A model generated the notes under the pieces. It had not been told where the DNA came from, did not search any database, and saw nothing but the letters and a program-made list of their open reading frames with translations. Shown here in pieces: positions 1 to 10,039 of a stretch of DNA of 64,000 nt. The stretch comes from Yponomeuta sedellus (taxonomy: Eukaryota > Arthropoda > Insecta > Lepidoptera > Yponomeutidae): NCBI GenBank assembly GCA_934045075.1, contig OW203721.1, forward strand, positions 24,252,181 to 24,316,180, in the 5' to 3' direction. The position numbers and the translations under genes are program-made. Within the stretch, counting starts at the first letter, position 1. Every line of letters begins with the position of its first letter.

Positions 1-2648
1 GACTTCACCTCACTCTCCATTGCTTCAACCCACTGATCTTTATGGGGACTAGTCATTGCTTCCCTGTAAGTCTGAGGTTCTTTGATGTCATTTAAAACAT
101 CAGCTGACATCATGACATAATCTTCGAATCGAGTAGGTCGTCGTATCTCATTTCTGTCTCGTAGATTCATTCCTGTAGCTATCTCAGCTATATCATCTGA
201 GTTTCTTGGTGCTTCAGCCTCAGTATCATCATCAACATCTAAAGCATCTTCATAAGAAGGTGATCCTGGCAATGATGTATCTGGAGACGCTTCAAATGGT
301 TCAGTAGAGTCGTCTTGACTTCCTATTTCCTGACTCACAGCTAGATCCGGCGATGTGGGAGGCACAGTCGAACTAGGCTCATCAGGGTTACTCGCAGTGC
401 GAACGGAGCTGTTTTCGGTGCTATCCTCCCTTGCATCACACATCGGTGGTGCTGAAAGTGGAAAGTTGATTTCGACTGAAGTCTGTTCTTCTAAATCATC
501 TTGTCCAAACGGCATAAGTACTGACTCATTAAATGTAACGTCTCTTGACCTTATAAGTTTACCACTTTTACTCAGTAAGCGATAGCCTTCATCGCCATCA
601 TATCCGATGAGAATGCATTTCTCAGCCTTCTTAGACAGCTTTACTCTCTTTTGTTGAGGGACATGAGCGTAACATTCACATCCAATCACTTTAAGGTGAC
701 TTATTTTTGGCTTTTTGTTAAACCATAATTCAAATGGTGATTTACCATTTTCTGAAGTTGGGCCAGTTCTGTTCAGAACGTACGAAGAAGTATTTATCAA
801 CTCTGCCCATGTAGCGTGAGGTAACTCTTCGTGAGCATGCATCATTGTACGAGCGGCTTCGACTAAGGTTCTATTTTCACGTTCACTAAGACCATTTTGT
901 TGCGGCGTATAGGGCATCGTGAGCCTTTGTCGTATTCCAGCTTCTTGTAGAATGCGCCTTATGTTCTCATTATCAAATTCACCTCCGTTATCACTGAGAA
1001 ATTCTTTTACAGAGTGTCCAGCCACTTTACATTCTTGTAACATTTGTCGGAGCTTTAGGTGAACTTCCGATTTTTGTCGCAGGAAATAAACGTGACGATA
1101 CTTGCTATAGTCGTCTTTGAATAGAACGAAGTAGCGAAATTTATTGAAGGAAGGGGGAAATGGACCGCATACATCAGCGTGTATAATTTCTGCAGGTACT
1201 TTAGCTCGTTCTCTTGTTCCAAATGTTTGACGGTGTGTTTTCCCATAAATACATCCCGTACACAATTCAGAATCTAGTCGAACTTTAATTCCAAGTTCCC
1301 GTTCAATAACTCCTTTAACATGTTTCTTGTTCTGGTGGGCTAACCGTTCATGATAAAGTTGTAGCAGGTTATCTGTTGATATGGTGTTCAGATCAGGAAT
1401 TGACTTTGTAATAGTCTCTACATTGAGCTTGTACAAGCCTCCATTCTTGACACGATTTCCAGTCAATATTACCTGTCCACCGACTTTCAGCGAGCAGTGT
1501 TCCCTTTCAGACATGAAAACACTATTGTTCAGTCTGTCTTGAGTGGCCAGTACAGAAAATAGGTTTCGCATGATATCCGGTACGTACCACACATCACAGA
1601 GTGTTAATCTGGATTCCTCGCCATTCATAACAGATTTCAAGTCAACAGTACCTTTGCCGATAGCTTTGACAGTAGCTCCATTAGCAGTTGTCACTGTACG
1701 AGTATCTTTAAATTGCTCGAAACTAAAAAAGTAGTCCTTTCGACAAGTAACGTGACTAGTTGCACCATTGTCGACAAACCAACTCGTTCTCTCATAGTTT
1801 GTAAGCATTGAATTTACATCCGTAGTGACTTGCAATAGCATTAAGTTCATATCGCTTGTTGTCTGTTTATTTTCTGGCTTGGCTGGTTTCCCGTCAGCTT
1901 TCCATTTATGACATTGTCTGACCATATGACCGACTTTTCCACAGTATCCACATTTCTTCCTTGCTTTATTGCTATTCTGTACGACTAGAGCTTCTGCAAA
2001 ACCTTCATTCTTCAATGAGATAGAGCGCTCATAGGCACAGAGTTGAGTTGTCAGATTCTCTATTGTTCTATCTGTCTTTGACATCAACATCCAGCTTGAT
2101 TTGAAGGAGAAGTATACTTCAGGTAGAGTATCAAGAATTTTACAGATTAACAGGATATCCGGTAATTCTGATTTGTCTATCTTCATTAGTTCAGTTTTCA
2201 AATCTGACCAAATAGTTTTGATTTTCGACACATGAGTCGTGATGTCGTGTGACGGATCTTTAGAATAGCCGAAAAACTCCATACATAGTGTATAACTTTT
2301 GTCTCCAGACGTGCCATCGAATAAACGATGTAAATCGTCCCAAACTTCTTTGGATGAGTTAAAGCGCATGATTTTCTGAAGTGTTTCGTCTGACATATTT
2401 GCAGTAAGCAGTAGTAATGCGGCACTATCTGTTTTATTATAGTAATCGAGAGCTGTATTATACTTAGAAATTTCTTCGGCAGTGGCGGTATCAGATTTCA
2501 CTAGTTCGGGTATTTTGAGATTACCGCTTACCGCATCCAATCCACCTGACATACCTCTTAGCAGTAATGTTGCCTTGAATTTCCAAGTCGACCAGTTTTT
2601 TACACCTTCCAGGTGACCGATGTCAATTTTGCAACTAGGTGATTGCAT
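1..2648 (-). CDS. Copia-type retrotransposon gag-pol polyprotein, partial (runs off left edge)
   Basis: One frame stays open from the ATG at 2648-2646 to the window edge, about 882 codons, with no stop or frameshift seen. Residues 1-230 look like a Copia gag (UBN2-type). A CCHC zinc knuckle (CGYC-x4-H-x4-C) lies near residues 233-246. The protease motif WFVDNGATSH is near residue 290; the family usually has D-S/T-G, here D-N-G. The integrase follows with an N-terminal H/C zinc finger and the catalytic triad in HADVCGP (about 491), LSDNGGEF (about 555) and QQNGLSERE (about 590). Beyond an acidic linker the frame reaches the start of the reverse transcriptase domain (QWVEAMESE) at the edge. The gag-PR-IN-RT order defines Copia (Ty1/copia) elements. 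The open frame suggests a young insertion; RT, RNase H and the other LTR lie outside. Confidence 0.92.
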   Translation of the reverse strand, partial: MQSPSCKIDIGHLEGVKNWSTWKFKATLLLRGMSGGLDAVSGNLKIPELVKSDTATAEEISKYNTALDYYNKTDSAALLLLTANMSDETLQKIMRFNSSKEVWDDLHRLFDGTSGDKSYTLCMEFFGYSKDPSHDITTHVSKIKTIWSDLKTELMKIDKSELPDILLICKILDTLPEVYFSFKSSWMLMSKTDRTIENLTTQLCAYERSISLKNEGFAEALVVQNSNKARKKCGYCGKVGHMVRQCHKWKADGKPAKPENKQTTSDMNLMLLQVTTDVNSMLTNYERTSWFVDNGATSHVTCRKDYFFSFEQFKDTRTVTTANGATVKAIGKGTVDLKSVMNGEESRLTLCDVWYVPDIMRNLFSVLATQDRLNNSVFMSEREHCSLKVGGQVILTGNRVKNGGLYKLNVETITKSIPDLNTISTDNLLQLYHERLAHQNKKHVKGVIERELGIKVRLDSELCTGCIYGKTHRQTFGTRERAKVPAEIIHADVCGPFPPSFNKFRYFVLFKDDYSKYRHVYFLRQKSEVHLKLRQMLQECKVAGHSVKEFLSDNGGEFDNENIRRILQEAGIRQRLTMPYTPQQNGLSERENRTLVEAARTMMHAHEELPHATWAELINTSSYVLNRTGPTSENGKSPFELWFNKKPKISHLKVIGCECYAHVPQQKRVKLSKKAEKCILIGYDGDEGYRLLSKSGKLIRSRDVTFNESVLMPFGQDDLEEQTSVEINFPLSAPPMCDAREDSTENSSVRTASNPDEPSSTVPPTSPDLAVSQEIGSQDDSTEPFEASPDTSLPGSPSYEDALDVDDDTEAEAPRNSDDIAEIATGMNLRDRNEIRRPTRFEDYVMMSADVLNDIKEPQTYREAMTSPHKDQWVEAMESEVK

Positions 2649-2727
2649 TTTGACTCTATCTTCCAGGATTTCGTTGAAACTTGGTTGATTGCACACTCTG
2701 ATTATTATTACGATATTTTTCCTAACG

Positions 2728-2738
2728 CTCTGCTACCA
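2728..2738 (-). other. Retrotransposon primer-binding site, initiator tRNA-Met type
   Basis: On the - strand this reads TGGTAGCAGAG, complementary to the 3' end of animal initiator tRNA-Met including CCA. It directly abuts the proposed LTR and lies about 80 bp upstream of the gag start, as expected for minus-strand priming. Many insect Copia elements prime instead from an internal fragment of the same tRNA, so full 3'-end pairing is worth noting. Confidence 0.6.
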
Positions 2739-2934
2739 TGATAAGACTAATTTTTATCAATTAGAATTAGAGACGTGTTGATGAGATTGCATCGGAAAAT
2801 ATATTTATTATAAACAGCAACCGTTGCTAAGACATGGATTGACAGGGTTATCAAAATATGAAGTACTACGAAATAGTTCCTAACAGGTTTATATATAATG
2901 CAGGCAAGGAATAAGACCGGATTTTTGCAATTCA
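2739..2934 (-). mobile_element. 5' LTR of the Copia element
   Basis: The segment begins TG and ends CA on both strands (element 5' end TGAATTGC, 3' end TTATCA) and ends exactly at the primer-binding site. A TATA-like run (ATTATATATAAACC on the - strand, about 2887-2900) could be the U3 promoter. The length of about 196 bp is short but within the range of Copia LTRs. The outer boundary is inferred because the partner LTR and target-site duplication are outside the window. Confidence 0.55.
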
Positions 2935-3287
2935 ACCCCTAAGGGGTCGAAAAGGATTACCAAAATTTGTATGGGGAGGTATAAAAAAATGTTATCTGAT
3001 TTTCTTGAAACTTAAAATAAATACTCTTCAACACAATTGAGTAAACACGTGTTTCGCTGTTTTTTTTTTAATTTTAACCCTTATATGAACGAATGGGAGT
3101 GGACGGGGTTGCAAAATTTTGTAGCTACTAAAGTCCACGCGGACAAAGTCGCGTTCAAAAGCTAGTTTAACATAAAATGACAGCGTCATGGTGATAAAAG
3201 AGGTTCTCTAATCAGCATAATACTATGTAACAGGCTCCTGGTTGATCACACGTGTTACCACAGAGCATATACTTAAACCGTGTTACT
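2935..3287. other. Non-coding stretch left of the nested MITE
   Basis: AT-rich sequence starting with the palindrome CCCCTAAGGGG at 2936-2946 (partly overlapping the LTR edge). No coding signal was seen. It may be the preferred insertion site of the Copia element. Confidence 0.4.
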
Positions 3288-3902
3288 GAGTGCTTAGTGC
3301 GAGTTTGACAGACAGATCCAATCGAATAACTTTACTACCGCGTAGCATTGAGTATTGAGTATGAGTAAGTCAACCGTTCGAACTGGCAAAACGCTGTCAT
3401 AGTACAACTCGTACTCGCGTTTATTCCAGAGTGCTTAGTGCGAGTTTGACAGATCCAATCGAATAACTTTACTACCGCGTTAATCGAGCATTGAATAGTG
3501 AGTATGAGTAAGTTAACCGTTCGAACTGGCAAAACGCTGTCACAGTACAACTGGCACTCGCGTTTATTCGTGTTTTGGCTAGTAAACGTGTTCACTTCTC
3601 AACGTAAACCATTACAACTCGCACTCAGCAATTTTAATTTCCATGCTTGTCGCTAGGTGGCGCTTCCTCGATGCCATAGATATATGAGTTTACGTTAACA
3701 CGAACGAGTAGTTAAAAAACTCGCACTAAGCACCCTGTTTTGGCTGGTAAACGTGTTCACTTCTCAACGTAAACCATTACAACTCGCACTCAGCAATTTT
3801 AATTTCCATACTTGTCGCTAGATGGCGCTTCCTCGATGCCATAGAAATATGAGTTTACGTAAACGCGATCGAGTAGTTAAAAAACTCGCACTAAGCACTC
3901 TG
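3288..3902. mobile_element. Nested MITE (inner copy 3427-3736 inside an outer copy)
   Basis: The terminal motif CAGAGTGCTTAGTGCGAGTT occurs at 3427 and, shortened, at 3288; its reverse complement ends at 3736 and at 3902. The 3288-3426 and 3427-3567 segments are near-identical direct repeats, as are 3568-3736 and 3737-3902. The arrangement A-A'-B'-B is what results when a copy (A'B', about 310 bp) inserts into the middle of another copy (A...B). No transposase is present, so this is a non-autonomous terminal-inverted-repeat element. Superfamily not recognised. Confidence 0.75.
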
Positions 3903-5435
3903 GTATTCTATCAGCGGCAAACGCCAGCAATCGCAAATACAAAAAATACTTACACATATTTTACTTTAGATAATTAGTGGAAATAGCTATTTTGCCTTAG
4001 ATAGCCCCTACATAAAAATTTGTAAGATTATTAAATGGTTAATATTAGGCAGGTATGGTTAATTTAAGTATGAGGTGGTAAATTTGACTTCAAGAAGGTA
4101 ATTAATTACACATTTATTTATTCACTAAGCATTCAATCGATTGTTGAATGCTTACTGAATAAATAGGGAAAAAATTATGAGTGGCAAGTAACTATTATAG
4201 CAGATATAAAATCAATTGCTCAAGTTCAATTTATCCGTAAATACAAGTACCTACACTGTATATTTTAAGCATAAATTGATTTCGAAGTTCTAATTTTTGT
4301 TAACAAATTAGAGCCAATCAACATAATTTATCATAAGATTTATCAGAACATATTTTTTTGTTACACATGTGATTTGTTGCTCTGTTTGGAATCAATAAAG
4401 ATAAAGTTATTTGCTAAAACATGCACCAAGCATGCATGCATACACCATGAATCCTCAGTGATCACAGCTGAAAGCGTTGCTAACAAAGACTAATCTTCAT
4501 TTGCTTTCTACCAAAATATCAGCTCGCAGACATTTTGCCGAAAAGTTTACCAAGGCTTTCCTTTGTAACCTTACGTGAATAATTTGGTTTGATTAGTCTT
4601 TTGGGAAGTCCCTTGAAAATGAGTGAAAACGAAATACAAATCTCAATACCTCGTCATTATTGAATAGGTATTGAATGAGTTCCTAGCATTGATAACTAGG
4701 TATTTTATAGATGACAATAAATCAATCAATTTGTTTATTGATTCATGTGGTACATACAATAGTTGTTAAATAATACGGTATATCCATAACATGAGCCCTG
4801 CAAGGGCACTGCAATTTTACAACGAGAAACTTAAAAATCTTAAATCTAAAAAGTTTTGAACAAAAAACATTACTTTCTTTTTATTTTTTAAAAAAATTAC
4901 CTAAACCTTAACCACCACTTTGATGAGGTATTTTGGGGAATTATATTTTATCAAAAAGACTTATTTTATCAGATTAAGCTTTAGGTAACTTGAACTTAAG
5001 GCGGCCCCTCAGCCATTTCCATGCAGTCGGTAATTTGGTTTATATTTACAAATGTCAGACGGATTGCAATGAAACTTTGCCAATACGTTACTTTGATCTT
5101 AGGTACAACATATTGTAATCTCAGACTAATAAATCTGCATAGAAGAAACTGCGTTGGTTTCAACTTATAGTCCAATCTGTAATTTTGTAATTCCTGACCG
5201 TCCTCTGATCAACCAAATTATTGTGACAGTTTTACATATTTCATTGACACCATTTGGGATTATTTTCCATTAAGTTTTCATCGAGCGATAATAGATTAGC
5301 ACATTAACTATGTTGTGCATTTTGCCAGTTGGACATGCACATGCAGGACATGAAGAAAACTTGAATGGTAATCTTAAAATATAATCCTAAACTTTAAGAT
5401 TACCATTCATGTTTTCTTATGGTGTTATTATCATC
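3903..5435. other. AT-rich intergenic stretch with two hairpins
   Basis: No gene seen. Two inverted repeats stand out. At about 4115-4164, arms around AAGCATTCAA / TTGAATGCTT. At 5354-5416, arms around GAATGGTAATCTTAAA / TTTAAGATTACCATTC. Both may be remnants of short foldback elements. Confidence 0.4.
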
Positions 5436-5609
5436 TTTAACAAGCGAGTATAAATCAAAGATATAAAATCATGTTTCCTCTAGTCAATAATCCCCAAAAA
5501 ATCAACGTGCAAACGTTACCCTATTTTAAATACTAAGAGAAAAATCAAACTAAAATAGTGAAAATAACAGAAACGATTATGTTGCTAGTATAGTGACGTA
5601 AAATCGTTA

Positions 5610-5710
5610 TCAATAAATAGATAGATAAATCATTTATTCACATAAGACACACACGCGTATACAAAGTAAAGCCATAGACATCTAATTACAAGTCACAGCA
5701 CGAAAATAGT
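5610..5710 (-). repeat. LINE-type 3' end fragment with GATA-like tail
   Basis: The text around TTATTCACATAAGACACAC next to TAGATAGATA is shared with 60710-60800, where the tail is a huge GATA tract, and with the mirrored right arm near 11690-11760. Read on the - strand it is a retroelement 3' terminus ending in (TATC)n. No coding part remains. Confidence 0.55.
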
Positions 5711-5930
5711 ACATTACACAACTAGGGTGGTAATACAAAGAAAGGCCGAGATCGCAGAAGTTTGCGGCCCGAGCTGCAAGCGAGGGACGTAAATATGCGA
5801 TCGAGAGCTTTCTTTATTACCTCCCGTGTTGTGTACATCTTTTTATGTCTACCCTTGCCAGAAAGCGGCTTTTTCCGTACGCGCAGCGTGCGGAAAAAGC
5901 CAATTTATTGCCAGGTGTGGCATAAAAGCA
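5711..5930. repeat. Dispersed repeat with GC-rich hairpin
   Basis: A third copy lies at 37825-38037 outside the inverted duplication, so this is an independent repeat family. It contains the hairpin GGCTTTTTCCG / CGGAAAAAGCC around an 11-13-nt loop rich in CG. Small ORFs on both strands here are by-products. Confidence 0.6.
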
Positions 5931-7328
5931 TAAACAAAACAGTAGCATACCTGAAAAGCGAAACACACAGAAAATTAGCCAAACATAGTACGGCAATTCA
6001 CCTAGATAATGTAATGGACTGAGAGTGACCACGTAATGTAGATGTGGCAAATGTAAATGGGCTCCGACTCAGTATATGCTGAAAGTTCGGAAAAAGCTTC
6101 AGCCCTAATACTCTGCCGGTACTGGCCGGTTGTAAGCGGCATGCAGCGCTAGGAACTGCTGAGGTGAAGTGGGAAAACCTACTTACTCTATCTTAAACCG
6201 AGATAACTTTGATGTAAGTCCTATAATAATCAATGTCCACTGGCTCTGGCTGACAGAGATGTTTGTTTACAAACCAAAGAAGCTTTCAATATCGCGGATA
6301 GCGTTTTCACCGTTCCGAATTAAAAACAGAAAACATATTTTTAATTTAAATAAATAATACACATTTAGTACACAAAGACAATATACTTAATTCAGTTTCT
6401 TACGTTAAATACTACAGGAAATATTAATTTCTTTTAATTTTTTTCACTTCACATCAGTAATAAAAAAATCTAAGTTATGTCTCTTTTTCAGAGCTATTCA
6501 GTATTAAATATTGCATAAAAAAGCCACATACCTACTTGTTTTTTTCTGCCTTTGCTACAAGTAACCTGAACGGTGATATTCCTTTATTTGAAAGATTCCA
6601 ACATAACTTAAAAGTTTTTCAACTGGGATTTATTATTGGGCCCTGCGCCCGCAATCCGAAATACAATTTATTGCTATTCTTGTAGAGTAAATTGATAACT
6701 TACAAAAACAAGTTAATATTTTCGGTCATAATCACAATATTATCACAAATGTTGTTTATCTTTGGTATTGTATAAATACAGGAATAAAAATTAAATAAAA
6801 ATAAAAACCCAGTTTTGTTTTTTTGTAAAATACCTAGATATATACGAATTTAAAATTTATAGGCCATACTCGTTTAAATAATTTCTTCATTTTCAGTGCC
6901 TTAGTGTAAAGAAGTCGATTAAAAACTGGGACAAATTTTACACTATATTTTATGACTTATATGCATACTACTAATGGATGGGGTTCATTAGACATCATTT
7001 GCTGCTGTCTACTGAAGAGTTCCGTTCTCCATCTCTAAAAGTCTTGATCAGAACTTCACCAAATGAAAATGGGACCAATGGGACGCTGCCATTGTCTTTC
7101 TTTCCGGAGACATATAACCTGGGTCTTTAAAAGTAGAGTTAACCGGCATTTACCAGGTAAGCACGTAAGACCGTACGCCCCGTCTTCGCTTACCAGCAGG
7201 CGTGACCGCGTGACTGGGGTCAAGAAGTGTAACATGTCCTACTTAAAAAAAAATAAACTATACGCGTTGAATTGATAGCCTTCTACTTTTTTGAAGTCAG
7301 TTAAAAACAATAAATAATAGTAATAATA

Positions 7329-8610
7329 CGAGGGCTGCTACTTATGTATGCGGAATAGAAAAAATAATGTGGCTAAATATGCTTTTATTGTTTTTCAAAG
7401 TATTCTCCACTATGATCGATGCACTTTTGCTTTAGATGAAACCAATTTGTAAAACACTTTTTCCACTCTGATTGCGGTATCTCCAAAACGTGCTGTTTGA
7501 ACGCATCTACGGCATCTTCACGGGTCGAAAATCGTTGACCACGTAATTTATTCTTTACATTTGGGAATAAATAGAAATCATTGGGAGCCAAATCAGGGCT
7601 GTACGGTGGATGACCCATCAATTCTATTTTTTGACCATCCAAAAATGTAGTTGTTTCCTGAGATGTATGACAGCTGGCATTGTCATGGTGAAGTATGATT
7701 CTGCGTCGCTGGTTGTTTTGGCTATTTCTTCAAATACTTCCGGCAAACATATGGTCGTGTACCACTCCGAATTAACCGTTCTGCGATTCTCCAGTGGTAT
7801 TGTAGCCACATGGCCATTAATAACAAAAAAACAGGCCACCATTTGCTTTACAGTGCTTTTTGCACGAGCCACTGCCGTAGGGTTCGGCTCATTTTGAAAC
7901 ACCCAAACTGTTGATTGTTGTTTAGTTTCGGGATCGTACGCGTATAGATATCCAGGATTCGTCACCTGTGTAGATATTATAAACAGATTTTGAGTTGCCT
8001 CCGTTGATTTTTTTTAAGGTTTTCTTGCACTATTCGACGCGAGCATCTTTTTGATCCTGAGTTAATTTGTGCGGGATCCAACGCGAACAAATTTTTTTTT
8101 ACAGACAAATGTTCATGTAATATCCTATGAATGCTCGTCATACATATGCCCAGAATAGACTCTATCTCGCGATACGTAACATGGCGGTCTTGCATTATTA
8201 GTTTTCGCACAGCTTCAATATTTTGTGGCACAACCACCGATTTCGGGCGACCTTTTTTAACTCCGTCCGTGAGCTTACTGCGCCCGCGATTAAACTCACT
8301 AAACCAGTGATACACAGTCCTTTTTGATGGAGTTTCACCACCAACAGTCGAAGTTAATTGATTTCCGCACCGTTGTTGCGTTAAACCACGTCGAAAATCG
8401 TAATAAATCATAGCACGAATATTTTCACGAGTGAGTTAAATTTTTTCAGCGATATGACATTTTAAACCCAAAAAAAACTAAACACTAACGTATATAAGAG
8501 AAAAATATTAGCGGCCAGTATTAAAAAAAAAGACCGAATTTGACCATGGAAGTCAGACATTGCGTTTAAAATTATTGGAATCCCAGATTCCGCATACATA
8601 AGTAGCAGCC
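7329..8610 (-). mobile_element. mariner transposon, decayed copy 1 (left arm)
   Basis: The ends carry inverted repeats (GGCTGCTACTTATGTATGCG at 7333; CGCATACATAAGTAGCAGCC ending at 8610), with TA immediately outside both. The length of about 1.28 kb is standard for mariner. The outermost bases of the two ends differ (CGAGGG versus a 4-base-shorter end). Confidence 0.88.
7385..8411 (-). pseudogene. mariner transposase pseudogene, copy 1
   Basis: Several frames together cover a mariner transposase: an N-terminal helix-turn-helix region (IYYDFRRGLTQQRC..., ITYREIE-like second HTH), then TGDESW, HHDNAS and YSPDLAPND, which carry the D,D34D catalytic aspartates. The frame is broken by a stop in the N-terminal region and by frameshifts after the second HTH and just after TGDESW. 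The same frameshifts occur in the right-arm copy, so they preceded the duplication or were copied by gene conversion. No active enzyme is expected. Confidence 0.88.
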
Positions 8611-8635
8611 TATGTGATAGTAAACTAAATAAAGG

Positions 8636-8730
8636 AAAAATGTGTAATATTATACAAATATTACACATTTTTACTTTATTTTTTATAATAATATTATTCA
8701 AATATTACACATTTTTACTTTATTTTTTAG
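8636..8730. repeat. Central spacer of the inverted duplication
   Basis: About 95 bp of very AT-rich DNA between the arms. It contains a roughly 29-bp direct repeat (AATATTACACATTTTTACTT at about 8657 and 8701) and an inverted copy of the same text at 8638-8655. The third locus (12310-12370) shows a related uninterrupted flank, so the centre has been rearranged. Confidence 0.7.
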
Positions 8731-8753
8731 TTTATTTAGTTTACTATCACATA

Positions 8754-10039
8754 GGCTGCTACTTATGTATGCGGAATCTGGGATTCCAATAATTTTAAAC
8801 GCAATGTCTGACCTCCATGGTCAAATTCGGTCTTTTTATAAATACTGGCCGCTAATATTTTTCTCTTATATGTGTTAGTGTTTAGTTTTTTTTGGGTTTA
8901 AAATGTCATATCGCTGAAAAAATTGAACTCACTCGTGAAAATATTCGTGCTATGATTTATTACGATTTTCGACGTGGTTTAACGCAACAACGGTGCGGAA
9001 ATCAATTAACTTCGACTGTTGGTGGTGAAACTCCATCAAAAAGGACTGTGTATCACTGGTTTAGTGAGTTTAATCGCGGGCGCAGTAAGCTCACGGACGA
9101 AGTTAAAGAAGGTCGCCCGAAATCGGTGGTTGTGCCACAAAATATTGAAGCTGTGCGAAAACTAATAATGCAAGACCGCCATGTTACGTATCGCGAGATA
9201 GAGTCTATTCTGGGCATATGTATGACGAGCATTCATAGGATATTACATGAACATTTGTCTGTAAAAAAAAATTTGTTCGCGTTGGATCCCGCACAACTTA
9301 ACTCAGGATCAAAAAGATGCTCGCGTCGAATGGTGCAAGAAAACCTTAAAAAAAATCAACGGAGGCGACTCAAAATCTGTTTATAATATCTACACAGGTG
9401 ACGAATCCTGGATATCTATACGCGTACGATCCCGAAACTAAACAACAATCAACAGTTTGGGTGTTTCAAAATGAGCCGAACCCTACGGCAGTGGCTCGTG
9501 CAAAAAGCACTGTAAAGCAAATAAATGGTGGCCTGTTTTTTTGTTATTGATGGCCATGTGGCTACAATACCACTGGAGAATCGCAGAACGGTTAATTCGG
9601 AGTGGTACACGACCATTTGTTTGCCGGAAGTATTTGAAGAAATACGCCAAAACAACCAGCGACGCAGAATCTTACTTCACCATGACAATGCCAGCTGTCA
9701 TACATCTCAGGAAACAACTACATTTTTGGATGGTCAAAAAATAGAATTGATGGGTCAATCACCGTACAGCCCTGATTTGGCTCCCAATGATTTCTATTTA
9801 TTCCCAAATGTAAAGAATAAATTACGTGGTCAACGATTTTCGACCCGTGAAGATGCCGTAGATGCGTTCAAACAGCACGTTTTGGAGATACCGCAATCAG
9901 AGTGGAAAAAGTGTTTTACAAATTGGTTTCATCTAAAGCAAAAGTGCATCGATCATAGTGGAGAATACTTTGAAAAACAATAAAAGCATATTTAGCCACA
10001 TTATTTTTTCTATTCCGCATACATAAGTAGCAGCCCTCG
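8754..10039 (+). mobile_element. mariner transposon, decayed copy 2 (right arm)
   Basis: Mirror copy of the left-arm mariner, with inverted terminal repeats, TA at 8752-8753 and 10040-10041, and about 1286 bp in length. Its 3' end has the fuller terminus CAGCCCTCG. Confidence 0.88.
8892..9983 (+). pseudogene. mariner transposase pseudogene, copy 2
   Basis: The first part (8892-9386) covers both HTH DNA-binding motifs in one frame. The second part (9525-9983) covers HHDNAS, YSPDLAPND and the C-terminus ending GEYFEKQ. Between them the reading frame is lost: TGDESW (about 9395-9412) is in another frame, and a 4-bp insertion follows near 9521. The catalytic aspartates are still encoded, but in separate frames. 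An intact mariner transposase is about 345 residues; the two remaining open pieces give 164 and 152. Confidence 0.88.

Larger units (their letters stand above)
5436..8635. repeat. Left arm of a ~6.5-kb inverted duplication
   Basis: This 3.2-kb segment is matched along its full length by the reverse complement of 8731-11934. From the outside in it holds a LINE 3' end (about 5610-5710), a dispersed GC-rich repeat (5711-5930), about 1.4 kb of AT-rich DNA and a mariner element (7329-8610). The arms differ by scattered substitutions and small indels, so they are not an exact mirror. The outer match starts at TTTAACAAGCGAG. Confidence 0.9.

Noticed and set aside
3288..3902. CRISPR-like array
   Set aside because: Few repeats, no regular spacers, eukaryotic context; explained by nested MITE copies.
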